Positions 16,294 through 23,332 of a stretch of DNA of 34,545 nt are shown here, piece after piece. Each line of letters starts with the position of its first letter. The first letter of the stretch is position 1. Source of the DNA: Acidimicrobiales bacterium (GTDB taxonomy: Bacteria > Actinomycetota > Acidimicrobiia > Acidimicrobiales > RAAP-2); assembly GCA_017883135.1 (NCBI GenBank), contig JADGOE010000031.1, positions 1-34,545 on the forward strand, given 5' to 3'. The notes under the pieces were generated by a model. That model saw only the letters and a program-made list of their open reading frames with translations. It was not told the DNA's origin and did no database searches. The position numbers and the translations under genes were made by a program.

Positions 16294-16354
16294 CCACCCA
16301 TCACCCACCGACCGGCGACCGGCCCCCCTCGGGCCCAGCGCGGTACCGTCGAAC

Positions 16355-16386
16355 CGAGTAGGTCGGACGGCATGAGGACCTACTCG
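16355..16386. terminator. Hairpin between convergent ABC exporter and FkbM genes
   Basis: The arms CGAGTAGGTC (16355-16364) and GACCTACTCG (16377-16386) form a perfect 10-bp stem with a 12-nt loop. The right arm includes the TAG stop codon of the minus-strand FkbM gene. The position between two convergent genes suggests a bidirectional transcription end, although there is no T-tract. Confidence 0.5.
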
Positions 16387-17144
16387 TGGGCCACCCAATT
16401 CCACCGTTCGCCGGTGGCCAGCTCGTCCTCGAACTGAGCCGGCCCGAACGGGCCGTGTCCGTCCATATCGAACAGGCGGAGCCCTACGTCCTCGCAGAGG
16501 AGCCTGTAGATGTCGTGGTCCGACGTGCCGAACTTCTCGCCGGTTCCGCCTCCGTACTCGAACGCCACGATGGGCCTACCTCGTCGGAGGGTGTCCAAGG
16601 CGCCCTCGATGGCAAGCGCCTCGGCGCCCTCCACGTCGATCTTGATGAACGTGGGCAGCCATCCGTCGGGCAGGTGATCATCGAGGCGCTCAGTTCTCAC
16701 CGAGATCGTCTCGGTGCTCATCGGCCTGGGATAGTGACCCTCTTTCAGCCCGCTGTAGGCCGGCGCATCTCGGACGTGGACGAAGCTGGCTTCGCCTTCC
16801 TCGTTGGAGAGTGCTCGTTGCCGGACATCCATCTCCGGAAACCGCTGTCGCAACTGCCCGCAGAGTTGGGGCAACGGCTCGTAGGCGATGTGGTGGCCGC
16901 CAGGGGCCAGCCGCCGGAACTCGTTCAGGAACAAGCCCTTGTAGGACCCGACGTCGAGACAGTTCGAATCGGCGCGCAGCACGAAGCTCAAGAGAAGCTT
17001 GAGGTGCCTCTCGTCGAGGTGGTTCCGTCGAAAGACCGAGTTGGCCCGGCTCTGGGTCAGGAGTTCGACCACGTGATCGCGGCCCCGGGCAAGCCCGTGC
17101 CGGACACCCAGCGCATCGGCAACATCCAACAGCTCGCGTCGCAC
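16380..17144 (-). CDS. FkbM family methyltransferase
   Basis: A 254-aa SAM-dependent methyltransferase of the FkbM family, whose members methylate hydroxyl groups on sugars or polyketides or remain uncharacterised. The SAM-binding region reads NCLDVGSYKGLFLNEF and IAYEPLPQLCGQL; FIKIDVEGAEALAIEGAL and IVAFEYGGG are diagnostic of the FkbM domain. The GTG at 17144 gives the usual family length; the frame further upstream crosses a tandem repeat and a separate small gene and is not credible as coding. No Shine-Dalgarno site is seen; CATGCT six bases before the GTG could be a leaderless -10. The small ORF at 17258-17443 lies 113 bp upstream on the same strand. Confidence 0.88.
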   Translation of the reverse strand: MRRELLDVADALGVRHGLARGRDHVVELLTQSRANSVFRRNHLDERHLKLLLSFVLRADSNCLDVGSYKGLFLNEFRRLAPGGHHIAYEPLPQLCGQLRQRFPEMDVRQRALSNEEGEASFVHVRDAPAYSGLKEGHYPRPMSTETISVRTERLDDHLPDGWLPTFIKIDVEGAEALAIEGALDTLRRGRPIVAFEYGGGTGEKFGTSDHDIYRLLCEDVGLRLFDMDGHGPFGPAQFEDELATGERWNWVAHE

Positions 17145-17223
17145 GTGCTCAGCATGGCACCGATTGCGAACACGGCCGCAACCGCTCGACCGGCGGTACC
17201 CCGCAGATGAGGTCGGGACCGGG

Positions 17224-17274
17224 ACGGTCAGGCCGCCTCCCCGATCCAGAGGCACGGTCAGGCCGCCTCCCCGA
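17224..17274. repeat. 30-bp tandem repeat at the end of a small ORF
   Basis: A 21-bp identical block (17224-17244 and 17254-17274) recurs with a 30-bp period; similarity extends weakly beyond it. One copy holds the last codons and stop of the small minus-strand ORF; the other lies just after the stop in the same frame. Confidence 0.8.
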
Positions 17275-17443
17275 CGCAAAGGGACAGTTCGCCCTTGATG
17301 TGGGAATCGCCTGGGTCGAGGACCCGGTCCGAGGACCATGCGGCGGCCCTCGCCGTGGCGGCACCGGCCGCCCATTCGGGCTGCACGCGGCCGCCCGCGG
17401 TCCGGTCCTGCTCGGGCTCGGAAGTGCGTTCGTGTCTGTTCAT
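17258..17443 (-). CDS. Small ORF of unknown function
   Basis: A 61-aa frame starting MNRHERTSEPEQDRT and ending KGELSLCVGEAA. The ATG at 17443 has a textbook ribosome-binding site (AAAGGAG, six bases upstream), which is the main reason to believe it. The N-terminal half is polar and charged, the centre is Ala-rich (EWAAGAATARAAAW), and there is one cysteine four residues before GEAA. Its last ten codons are tandemly duplicated after the stop, where the same frame would read CLWIGEAA and stop again. It lies upstream of the FkbM methyltransferase on the same strand. It could be a peptide substrate or a chance frame; I recognise no family. Confidence 0.5.
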   Translation of the reverse strand: MNRHERTSEPEQDRTAGGRVQPEWAAGAATARAAAWSSDRVLDPGDSHIKGELSLCVGEAA

Positions 17444-17679
17444 CGTGTACTCCTTTCTGTGCTTCTCGGGGGTGATTCCTGGGTCATTTCCAACTATCGG
17501 GCCACGATCGACGACCTACTGTGGCCAAATCACGCCGGGTCGGGAGTGCGGGACGGTCACCGCTATGTCCACGCACGCCCGCGTGATCGCCGCGGCGCCG
17601 TGGGATCAGCCGGTGCGACCGAGGAGTGTTAGGCAACCCGTGGCCGGGTCCGTCGGGTCGTCTCGGGCAGGGTTCGGGC
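17444..17679. other. Intergenic stretch
   Basis: Apart from the ribosome-binding site of the small ORF at its left end (17445-17459) I see nothing supported here. A plus-strand frame running through it has no recognisable domain. GATAGT on the minus strand near 17497 is a weak candidate -10 for the small ORF. Confidence 0.4.
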
Positions 17680-17718
17680 CGAAAAACAAAAGGAGCCGCT
17701 TCCTAAGAAGCGACTCCT
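17680..17718 (-). terminator. Strong intrinsic terminator
   Basis: On the minus strand AGGAGTCGCTTC pairs with GAAGCGGCTCCT (12 bp including one G-U pair) around the loop TTAG, followed by TTTTGTTTTTC. The U-tract and the wobble pair show it works on the minus strand. It ends the unit of the 64-aa ORF, 28 bp after its stop. Confidence 0.9.
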
Positions 17719-17746
17719 CGACAGTTCCAGACCTTGTGGGTGTCTG

Positions 17747-17941
17747 TCATTCCGTCGAGAGCGCCTCCCGAACTGCCTTGGCACTGGATACGAGAGCGTC
17801 CTTGCTACACGCCGTCGACACGCCGGCAATCGATACCGCCATGGAGGGAGAAGGTGAGTCGCTGCCCGCTGCCTCGATCACCGAGATCTTCTCGCGGGAC
17901 CGTCCGGCTTTGCCCGATCCCTTGCCGAATGAACCTTCCAT
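17747..17941 (-). CDS. Small ORF in its own transcription unit
   Basis: A 64-aa frame (MEGSFGKGSGKAGRSREK..., ending AKAVREALSTE). It begins with a basic Gly/Lys/Arg/Ser stretch, then KISVIEAAGSDSP, then a mildly hydrophobic segment around SMAVSIAGVSTACSKD with one cysteine, then a probable helix. TACACT lies 16 nt before the ATG and a strong terminator lies 28 bp after the stop, so the whole transcript would be about 260-270 nt. The ribosome-binding site (GAGG) is rather close to the ATG. I recognise no family. A regulatory small RNA transcribed from the same unit is a real alternative to a protein. Confidence 0.55.
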   Translation of the reverse strand: MEGSFGKGSGKAGRSREKISVIEAAGSDSPSPSMAVSIAGVSTACSKDALVSSAKAVREALSTE

Positions 17942-17957
17942 GGTCCTCACGGAGACG

Positions 17958-17963
17958 AGTGTA
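17958..17963 (-). promoter_or_regulatory. -10 element of the 64-aa ORF / small transcript
   Basis: TACACT on the minus strand; transcription would start near 17951 and end at the terminator at 17680-17718. No consensus -35 was found. The hexamer is identical to that before the XRE gene and the ferredoxin operon. Confidence 0.5.
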
Positions 17964-18146
17964 GCGTGCCAAGTAGCCGAGCGGGGATCATCGGATTTGA
18001 CACGTATGGGCGCCGCTCCTTCCTGGGATTTCGTCCTGTACCGACCGTCCCGTGCCTGGTCCGCGGCATCCGGGGCAACCAGCACCCACGCGTCGCATCG
18101 GCCCTTCGACCCGTAGCGCTCGATCCAGCGCGCTCGGCCCGGCCGA

Positions 18147-18152
18147 TACCGT
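18147..18152 (+). promoter_or_regulatory. -10 element of leaderless MFS gene
   Basis: TACCGT lies 6 nt before the GTG at 18159, which has no Shine-Dalgarno site. This supports both a leaderless transcript and the choice of start codon. Confidence 0.5.
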
Positions 18153-18158
18153 GGGCCG

Positions 18159-19457
18159 GTGGCCCGCCTCGTCGTCGACATCACTCCGCTGCGCCGGTAC
18201 CCACAGTTCCGTCGCCTGTGGGCCGGCCAGATGGTGTCCGGGCTGGGCTCGCAACTCACCCTGGTGGCCGTCTCCTTTCAGGCCTACCGCCTGACCCATT
18301 CGACGCTGGTCGTCGGCATGATCAGCCTGGTCCAGCTGGTGCCGCTCTTGGCGGGAGCGCTCTGGGGCGGGACGCTGGCCGACGCTGCCGACCGGAGGAG
18401 GGTGCTGGTCGTCACCCAGGTGGCCATGGCTGCGGCCATCGGTGGGTTGGCCGTCAACGCCTCGCTCCCCCATCCTGGCGTGTGGCCGCTGTTCGTCTGC
18501 ACGGCGGCCAGCGCCGGGTTTCAAGGGGTCGACTGGCCGGCACGTCGTGCGGCGCTGCCCATGCTGGTCGGTGAGGACGACGTGACCGCCGCCGTGGCCC
18601 TGCAGACCACGATCCAACAGCTGGCACTGGTGGCCGGCCCGGGCCTGGCCGGCCTGCTCATCGCCACCATCGGCCTGGGCGCGGTGTACGGCATCGATGT
18701 GGCCACGTTCGCCGTGGCCCTTGTGGCCGCACTTCTCCTGCCGGCGCTGGTCCCCAGCGGCGGAGGCACCCCGATGGGGCTGTCGTCGATGACCGACGGG
18801 TTCCGTCACCTCCGCAAGGAGAAGCTCCTTTCGGCCACCTACTGGATCGACCTCAACGCGATGATCTTCGGTATGCCGAGAGCCGTGTTCCCCGCCCTGG
18901 GCGCCGGCCTGTTCGGTGGAGGCGCCGGGGTGGTCGGCCTGCTGTACGCCGCACCCGGGGCCGGGGCGCTCGTCGGATCGCTGTTCACCGGATGGTGCGG
19001 CCGGGTTCGCCATCAGGGCCGGGCCATCGCCGCCTGCGTGGTGATCTGGGGCGCGACCATCGCCCTGTTCGGCGTCGTTCCCGTGCTGTGGATCGGGTTG
19101 ACGCTCCTCGCCTTGGCCGGCGCCGCGGACGTGGTCTCCGCGGTGTTCCGCCAGACGGTGCAGTTGCGGACGGTGCCCGAACACCTCCAGGGCCGGCTGT
19201 CGGGGACATTCTTCGCGGTGGTGGCCGGGGGCCCTCGCGTGGGCGATGCCGAAACCGGCATGGCCGCGGCCATCGGCGGACCGCAGTTCGCCGTGTGGTC
19301 GGGGGGGCTGGCCTGCATCGTCGGAGCGGCCGTGCTGCTGTGGCGGGTCCGCGAGCTCTGGCGTGACAACGGGGGCGGCCAGGCGCTGTCGGCCGAAGGG
19401 CTGCAGGGGGCGATCGCCGAGGTCACCAGCGAACTGGGTGAGGGAGAACCGCTGTAG
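18159..19457 (+). CDS. MFS transporter, EntS-like exporter
   Basis: A 432-aa major facilitator of the EntS/MFS_3 group, which exports siderophores or drugs. The opening LRRYPQFRRLWAGQMVSGLGSQLTLVAVSFQAYRLT is diagnostic of this group, followed by the loop motif GGTLADAADRRRVL and about 12 hydrophobic segments in total; VPEHLQGRLSGTFFAVVAGG lies in the C-terminal half. It is an inner-membrane proton-driven transporter. The C-terminal cytoplasmic tail is hydrophilic (ALSAEGLQGAIAEVTSELGEGEPL). It stands alone, with a leaderless promoter, 55 bp before the next gene. No siderophore synthesis genes are present, so the exported compound is unknown. Confidence 0.92.
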   Translation: MARLVVDITPLRRYPQFRRLWAGQMVSGLGSQLTLVAVSFQAYRLTHSTLVVGMISLVQLVPLLAGALWGGTLADAADRRRVLVVTQVAMAAAIGGLAVNASLPHPGVWPLFVCTAASAGFQGVDWPARRAALPMLVGEDDVTAAVALQTTIQQLALVAGPGLAGLLIATIGLGAVYGIDVATFAVALVAALLLPALVPSGGGTPMGLSSMTDGFRHLRKEKLLSATYWIDLNAMIFGMPRAVFPALGAGLFGGGAGVVGLLYAAPGAGALVGSLFTGWCGRVRHQGRAIAACVVIWGATIALFGVVPVLWIGLTLLALAGAADVVSAVFRQTVQLRTVPEHLQGRLSGTFFAVVAGGPRVGDAETGMAAAIGGPQFAVWSGGLACIVGAAVLLWRVRELWRDNGGGQALSAEGLQGAIAEVTSELGEGEPL

Positions 19458-19498
19458 CCCGCCCGTCGTGGATCAGCTCGCGGCGATGATCGAGCAAC

Positions 19499-19504
19499 TA
19501 CCCT
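19499..19504 (+). promoter_or_regulatory. -10 element of leaderless DUF2510-DUF4328 gene
   Basis: TACCCT lies 7 nt before the GTG at 19512; no Shine-Dalgarno site is present. Confidence 0.5.
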
Positions 19505-19511
19505 GCGCCGG

Positions 19512-20324
19512 GTGATCCCGACCGGTCCCCTCGGAGCCCCTGCCGGCTGGTACCCCGATCCGTCCGGCTTCGCCGTCTGGCGTTGGTGGGACGGCTACAC
19601 CTGGACGGGCCACGTCTCCTCCCCCCCGTCCTCCCCCCCGCAGCCCGCGTTCGTCGGTCAGCCGCTCCCCCCCGGGTTCCTCTCCGTCCATGACCGGTTC
19701 GCCACCGAACAGCGGGCGGTCCCCTGGGGGAAGCGGGCCTTCTTCGGGTACCTCGTGATCATCGGGCTCGAACTGGTGACCGCGCGGTTGGAGGGGTCGT
19801 GGCTCCGGAAGTCCTTCGACATCGGGCGGATACAGGCACGTACGGGCGCGGGCTATGTAGACGTTCATCAGCCGGGCGCGCTGACCGCCGCTATCTTGCT
19901 CATGTTGGCGGTGGAGATCCCCGTGTTCATCGTCCTGCTGACCTGGCAGTACCGGGCCGCCAAGACGGCCGAGCTGCTGCGTCTTCCCGCCGCAGTCTCC
20001 CCCGGGTTGGGCGTGGCCGGCTGGTTCATCCCGATCGTCAACTTCTGGTTCCCGTACCAGGCCATCCGGGACTGCCTGCCGCCAGAGGATGCCGGGCGCC
20101 GCGTGGTGGCCCGCATGTGGGCATACTTCATCGCGACGATCGTGTCGAACGTCATCACCGTCGTGCTTGCGCTCGTCGGAACGCCTGCCGGCTACGTCGT
20201 CGCGGCGGTCACCATGGCGTTCGGTTTCGGCTTCGCCCTGTTGGGCGCCAGGTCGGTGCAGTTGATCGCGGACACCCATCGGCGGATCCTCTATCCGAGC
20301 AGGCCCACCGAGGCCGGTGGCTAG
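19512..20324 (+). CDS. DUF2510-DUF4328 membrane protein
   Basis: A 270-aa protein. Residues about 9-35 form a DUF2510 module (AGWYPDPSGFAVWRWWDGYTWTGHV), a tryptophan-rich segment found at the N-terminus of actinobacterial membrane proteins. After a Pro/Ser linker comes a DUF4328 region with several membrane helices (FFGYLVIIGLELVTA, ILLMLAVEIPVFIVLLTW, YFIATIVSNVITVVLALVG) and the conserved WQYRAAKTAELL and GWFIPIVNFWFPYQAI. Function is unknown. The leaderless promoter decides the GTG start. Its TAG stop overlaps the TAG of the convergent HdeD-like gene inside one CTAG palindrome. Confidence 0.88.
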   Translation: MIPTGPLGAPAGWYPDPSGFAVWRWWDGYTWTGHVSSPPSSPPQPAFVGQPLPPGFLSVHDRFATEQRAVPWGKRAFFGYLVIIGLELVTARLEGSWLRKSFDIGRIQARTGAGYVDVHQPGALTAAILLMLAVEIPVFIVLLTWQYRAAKTAELLRLPAAVSPGLGVAGWFIPIVNFWFPYQAIRDCLPPEDAGRRVVARMWAYFIATIVSNVITVVLALVGTPAGYVVAAVTMAFGFGFALLGARSVQLIADTHRRILYPSRPTEAGG

Positions 20325-20911
20325 GCGGCCAACCTGCGCAGCTGCAGCGAAAGGGCGATCTCCAACAGTCCATAGATGATCAGCCAGATCCCCATGATCA
20401 CGGCCAAAGTGGCGAGGGTGAGGTGGGGGACGACCAGGGTCACGATGCCTGCGGCGAAGGCGAGCAGTCCCATGGCGATCCGCCAACCCCGGGCCGGCGA
20501 CCCGCGGTCGCTGTAGGCGGTGAAGAACTCGATCATCCCGCCCACGATCCAGAACAGGCCGAGGAGGAAGGCCAGGGTGGTCACTGTCTGATTCGTGCGA
20601 CGGAGGAAGAACACCCCAACGATCACCGACAGCAGGCCGAGCAGGGCCATCAGCCACCGAGTGCCCGCGGCGTCCTCGTCGTCGGCGATTGCCACGACGA
20701 TCCGGAAGAGTCCGGCGACGAAGAGCCAGACGCCGAGCACGATGGCGATGAAGTAGATGGTGTCCTTCGGGCGGAGCACCACCACCACCCCGATCCCCAA
20801 GGTCACGATGCCGAAGAACAGCACCCACCCCCACGATCGACCGACCAGGCGCAGGATGTCGCCCTCCTGTGGGGTCAGATCCGCTCCCGCTGATCCCACC
20901 GAACTCGCCAT
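20321..20911 (-). CDS. HdeD-like DUF308 membrane protein
   Basis: A 196-aa protein with about six membrane helices arranged as short hydrophobic repeats (WVLFFGIVTLGIGVVVVLRP, GVWLFVAGLFRIVVAI, LLGLLSVIVGVFFL, AFLLGLFWIVGGMIEFF). This is the DUF308 pattern of HdeD, an acid-resistance membrane protein in enterobacteria; in actinobacteria its role is not established. The ATG at 20911 has TAGGAG at good spacing. The 20-residue N-terminus is polar and cytoplasmic. The stop shares three bases with that of the convergent neighbour. TAAGGT on the minus strand near 20970 is a possible -10. Confidence 0.88.
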   Translation of the reverse strand: MASSVGSAGADLTPQEGDILRLVGRSWGWVLFFGIVTLGIGVVVVLRPKDTIYFIAIVLGVWLFVAGLFRIVVAIADDEDAAGTRWLMALLGLLSVIVGVFFLRRTNQTVTTLAFLLGLFWIVGGMIEFFTAYSDRGSPARGWRIAMGLLAFAAGIVTLVVPHLTLATLAVIMGIWLIIYGLLEIALSLQLRRLAA

Positions 20912-21090
20912 GGCACTCTCCTAGAGGTCCGAGCGGTCCCGGGTGGGGTCCGCTTTCTCCACTGAACACCTTAGGACCGCCCCTCGGACGGGGCGCGGAC
21001 GGTTGACCAGGGATGATCACCGCACCTCGGCCAACCGGCGGGCGGACCCACCGGTCACGGCGGGGCGGATCAGGGGACCCAGGTCCCGGG

Positions 21091-21987
21091 TCAGCCGGCG
21101 GAGGTCGCCTCGGCCACCAACTCCTCGCTGACCGACCACAGATGGGCGGCTGCGGCCTCGTCGCGGGCGGCAGCAGACGGGGTTTTGGTCTTGCACCTGA
21201 CGAAGTACTCGCCGGTCACCTCGGCCACTTCCGGTGCAGACGCCAGATGGACCGACGTGCGGGCGCCCTCCTCGGGGCTGAGGGTGAACGGCTTGATCAC
21301 CCTCATGCCCAAGGCCAGAAACCCCGATGCATCGCCGTCCCGCGCAAAGCCGGTGGCGACCGTGCCCGGATGGAGGGAGTTGGCGGTGACCCCGGTGCCC
21401 GCAAGGCGACCGGCCAACTCGGTGGTGAAGAGGATGTTGGCCAGCTTGGAGCGGCCATAGACCTGCATGCCCTTGTAGCCGCTGCACGACTGGAGGTCGT
21501 CGAACCCCACACCGTGGCGGGCCGAACGGTGGGCGGTCGAGGCGACGTTCACCACCCGGGCAGGGGCCGAGGAGATCAGCCGATCGATGAGGAGCTGGGT
21601 CAACAGGAACGGGCCCAGATGATTGATGCCGAAGGTGGACTCGAACCCGTCGGCCGTCTCGGTGCGTTCGGAGAGGACGAGGCCGGCGTTGTTCACCAGC
21701 ACATGGATCTCGTCGTACCGGTCGAGCAGAACGGCCGCACCCTGGCGGACCGAAGCCAGGTCGGCCAGGTCGAAGACCACCAGGTCGACCAGGTCCGAGC
21801 CGCTGGCACGCCGGATGTCGGCGAGTGCGTCGCGGCCGCGGGACCCGCTTCGGGCAGTGATCACCGTGCGGGCCCCCGCCCCGGCCAGGGCTATCGCGGT
21901 CGCTTTGGCCACGCCCGAATTGCCACCGGTGATCACCACGGTCTTGCTGTGCATGGAGCTCACTCCGGTCGATGCTGAATGGCTCAT
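21091..21987 (-). CDS. Short-chain dehydrogenase, retinol-dehydrogenase-like
   Basis: A 298-aa SDR of the retinol dehydrogenase/oxidoreductase type. The cofactor loop is T20GGNSGVA, NNAG occurs at 99-102, Ser150 and Y177GRSK181 are the catalytic residues, and LHPGTVATGF follows. The cofactor loop ends in Ala where most SDRs have Gly. The ATG at 21987 has AAGGGA upstream; ATG at 21954 (MHSKTVVITGG) would shorten the protein by 11 residues and is also plausible. It is divergent from the iron importer across 218 bp. The upstream DNA holds short GGATGGCT repeats (about 22000-22020). Substrate unknown. Confidence 0.92.
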   Translation of the reverse strand: MSHSASTGVSSMHSKTVVITGGNSGVAKATAIALAGAGARTVITARSGSRGRDALADIRRASGSDLVDLVVFDLADLASVRQGAAVLLDRYDEIHVLVNNAGLVLSERTETADGFESTFGINHLGPFLLTQLLIDRLISSAPARVVNVASTAHRSARHGVGFDDLQSCSGYKGMQVYGRSKLANILFTTELAGRLAGTGVTANSLHPGTVATGFARDGDASGFLALGMRVIKPFTLSPEEGARTSVHLASAPEVAEVTGEYFVRCKTKTPSAAARDEAAAAHLWSVSEELVAEATSAG

Positions 21988-22069
21988 GGTCGTCCCTTGG
22001 ATGGATGGCTGGATGGCTGGTGCGACGCTATTCGCCGGACCTGGGCCGCGGCACAGCACCGCCGACCGC

Positions 22070-22099
22070 TTGACAGCAAATGTTCGGACTACCTAATAT
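22070..22099 (+). promoter_or_regulatory. Near-consensus sigma-70-type promoter of the iron importer
   Basis: TTGACA (22070-22075) is a perfect -35. After an 18-bp spacer, TAATAT (22094-22099) is a near-perfect -10. It is by far the strongest promoter in the window. Transcription should begin near 22106-22108. Confidence 0.8.
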
Positions 22100-22100
22100 T

Positions 22101-22119
22101 TTTTGTCATGGTAACCTCA
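22101..22119. promoter_or_regulatory. Candidate DtxR/IdeR-family iron box
   Basis: The 19 bases from TTTTGTCATG to GTAACCTCA match the IdeR consensus (TTAGGTTAG/GCTAACCTAA type) at 13 of 19 positions by my alignment. It covers the expected transcription start, the usual place for an iron-dependent repressor. The match is moderate, so other metal regulators are possible. Confidence 0.45.
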
Positions 22120-22194
22120 ATTACCGAACCCGAACGGGCCCAGGCCCGAACCCGGTCGGACACCCACCCCGACCGCCACTCGACCACAACGTGA
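22108..22194 (+). CDS. 28-codon upstream ORF of the iron importer
   Basis: The ATG at 22108 is 8 nt after the -10 hexamer, so it can be read from the first base of the transcript without a leader. The frame encodes MVTSITEPERAQARTRSD and ten more residues ending STTT. Its TGA overlaps the GAGGGAC ribosome-binding site of the lipoprotein gene, 11 nt before that ATG. It may couple translation or act as a leader peptide; codons show no obvious attenuation run beyond three Thr at the end. Confidence 0.4.
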   Translation: MVTSITEPERAQARTRSDTHPDRHSTTT

Positions 22195-22205
22195 GGGACC
22201 CAGCG

Positions 22206-23261
22206 ATGAACATCCCCAGGGAGGTGAGGCGGCCGGCACTGATCGTGACGTCGGTGCTGCTGGGAACGGTCCTGCTCGCAGCCGGATGCAGCTCCGGGCC
22301 CCCGTCGGGATCGGCCGGTGGGCAGACCACCATCACCCTCTACAGCGGCCAGCACCAACAGACCACGGCCACCCTGGTCGCGGCGTTCGAGAAGAAGACC
22401 GGCATCAACGTGAAGGTCCGCAACAACGACGAAGCCGTTCTGGCCAACCAGATCGTGACCGAGGGATCGGCCTCCCCCGCCGACGTGATCTACACCGAGA
22501 ACTCGCCGGCGCTCGAGCAGCTCCAGGGGAAGAACCTTCTGACTCCGGTCGCTCCGTCCACACTGGCCACGGTCCCGTCCAGGTACAGCTCGCCCACGGG
22601 CGACTGGGTCGGCGTGTCGGCCCGGGTCAGCATGATCGTCTACAACACCGACCGGCTCAGCCCGGGTCAGCTTCCGCGCTCGATCCTCGACCTTGCCGAT
22701 CCCAGGTGGAAGGGAAAGATCGGTCTGGCCCAGGGCGAGACCGACTTCCTCCCGCTGGTCATCTCCGTCGAGCGGACCTACGGGAAGAGTGCGGCGGCCA
22801 AATGGCTCGCCGCGGTCAAGTCCAATGCCGGTGCCAACGTCTACCCCGACAACGAGGTCCTGACCAACGAGGTGAACGCCGGGCACATCGAGCTCGGGAT
22901 CATCAACAGCTACTACTGGCACCGCCAACGCGCCGAGGTCGGCCGGTCGGCGATGCACTCGGCGTTGGCCACCTTCGCCCCCGGTGACGCCGGCTACGTC
23001 ATCGACGTGTCGGGAGCCGGCGTGCTGGCCTCCAGCACCGAGAAGATGGCGAGCCAGAGGTTCGTGGCCTTTCTGGTCGGCGCCGAGGGCCAGGAGATCA
23101 TCGCCCACAGCCAGAGCTACGAGTACCCGCTCGGCTCCGGGGTGACAACGGCTCAGCCGCTCCCGCCCTTCGCCACACTGCAGCCTGCGCCGCTGACCAT
23201 CCCCGAGCTGGGTGACGGTTCGTCGGCCATCTCCCTGCTCCAACAGGCCCAGCTGGCGTAG
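22206..23261 (+). CDS. fbpA: Ferric iron ABC transporter, substrate-binding lipoprotein
   Basis: A 351-aa extracytoplasmic binding protein of the FbpA/FutA type. The signal peptide ends in a perfect lipobox LAAGC with Cys28. The mature part begins TTITLYSGQHQQTTATLVAAFEKKTGINV. The adjacent tyrosines Y236 and Y237 in GIINSYYWHR correspond to the paired iron-ligating tyrosines of the family. The ATG at 22206 follows GAGGGAC. It should capture Fe3+ at the cell surface and pass it to the permease encoded downstream. Regulation by iron is suggested by the box at the promoter. Confidence 0.93.
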   Translation: MNIPREVRRPALIVTSVLLGTVLLAAGCSSGPPSGSAGGQTTITLYSGQHQQTTATLVAAFEKKTGINVKVRNNDEAVLANQIVTEGSASPADVIYTENSPALEQLQGKNLLTPVAPSTLATVPSRYSSPTGDWVGVSARVSMIVYNTDRLSPGQLPRSILDLADPRWKGKIGLAQGETDFLPLVISVERTYGKSAAAKWLAAVKSNAGANVYPDNEVLTNEVNAGHIELGIINSYYWHRQRAEVGRSAMHSALATFAPGDAGYVIDVSGAGVLASSTEKMASQRFVAFLVGAEGQEIIAHSQSYEYPLGSGVTTAQPLPPFATLQPAPLTIPELGDGSSAISLLQQAQLA

Positions 23262-23332
23262 AGGCCGGCCGGACACGATGAACCCACCGAGGGTCAGCCC
23301 CGACACAACGAGCGAGCGATGACCGGACCGTC

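Noticed and set aside
13162-16404. A 1080-codon open frame on the minus strand
   Set aside because: It is antisense to the dehydrogenase and ABC exporter genes, has low-complexity Gly/His/Asp/Gln-rich translation and no domain; a GC-driven shadow.
17258-17443. Calling the 61-aa ORF a RiPP precursor
   Set aside because: No leader motif I recognise and no cyclase, radical SAM or protease nearby; only recorded as a possibility.
17295-18116. A 273-codon plus-strand frame across the intergenic region
   Set aside because: No domain or ribosome-binding site, and it crosses a minus-strand terminator and two better supported minus-strand small ORFs.
22000-22022. GGATGGCT repeats upstream of the SDR
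   Set aside because: Very short simple repeat without sign of function.
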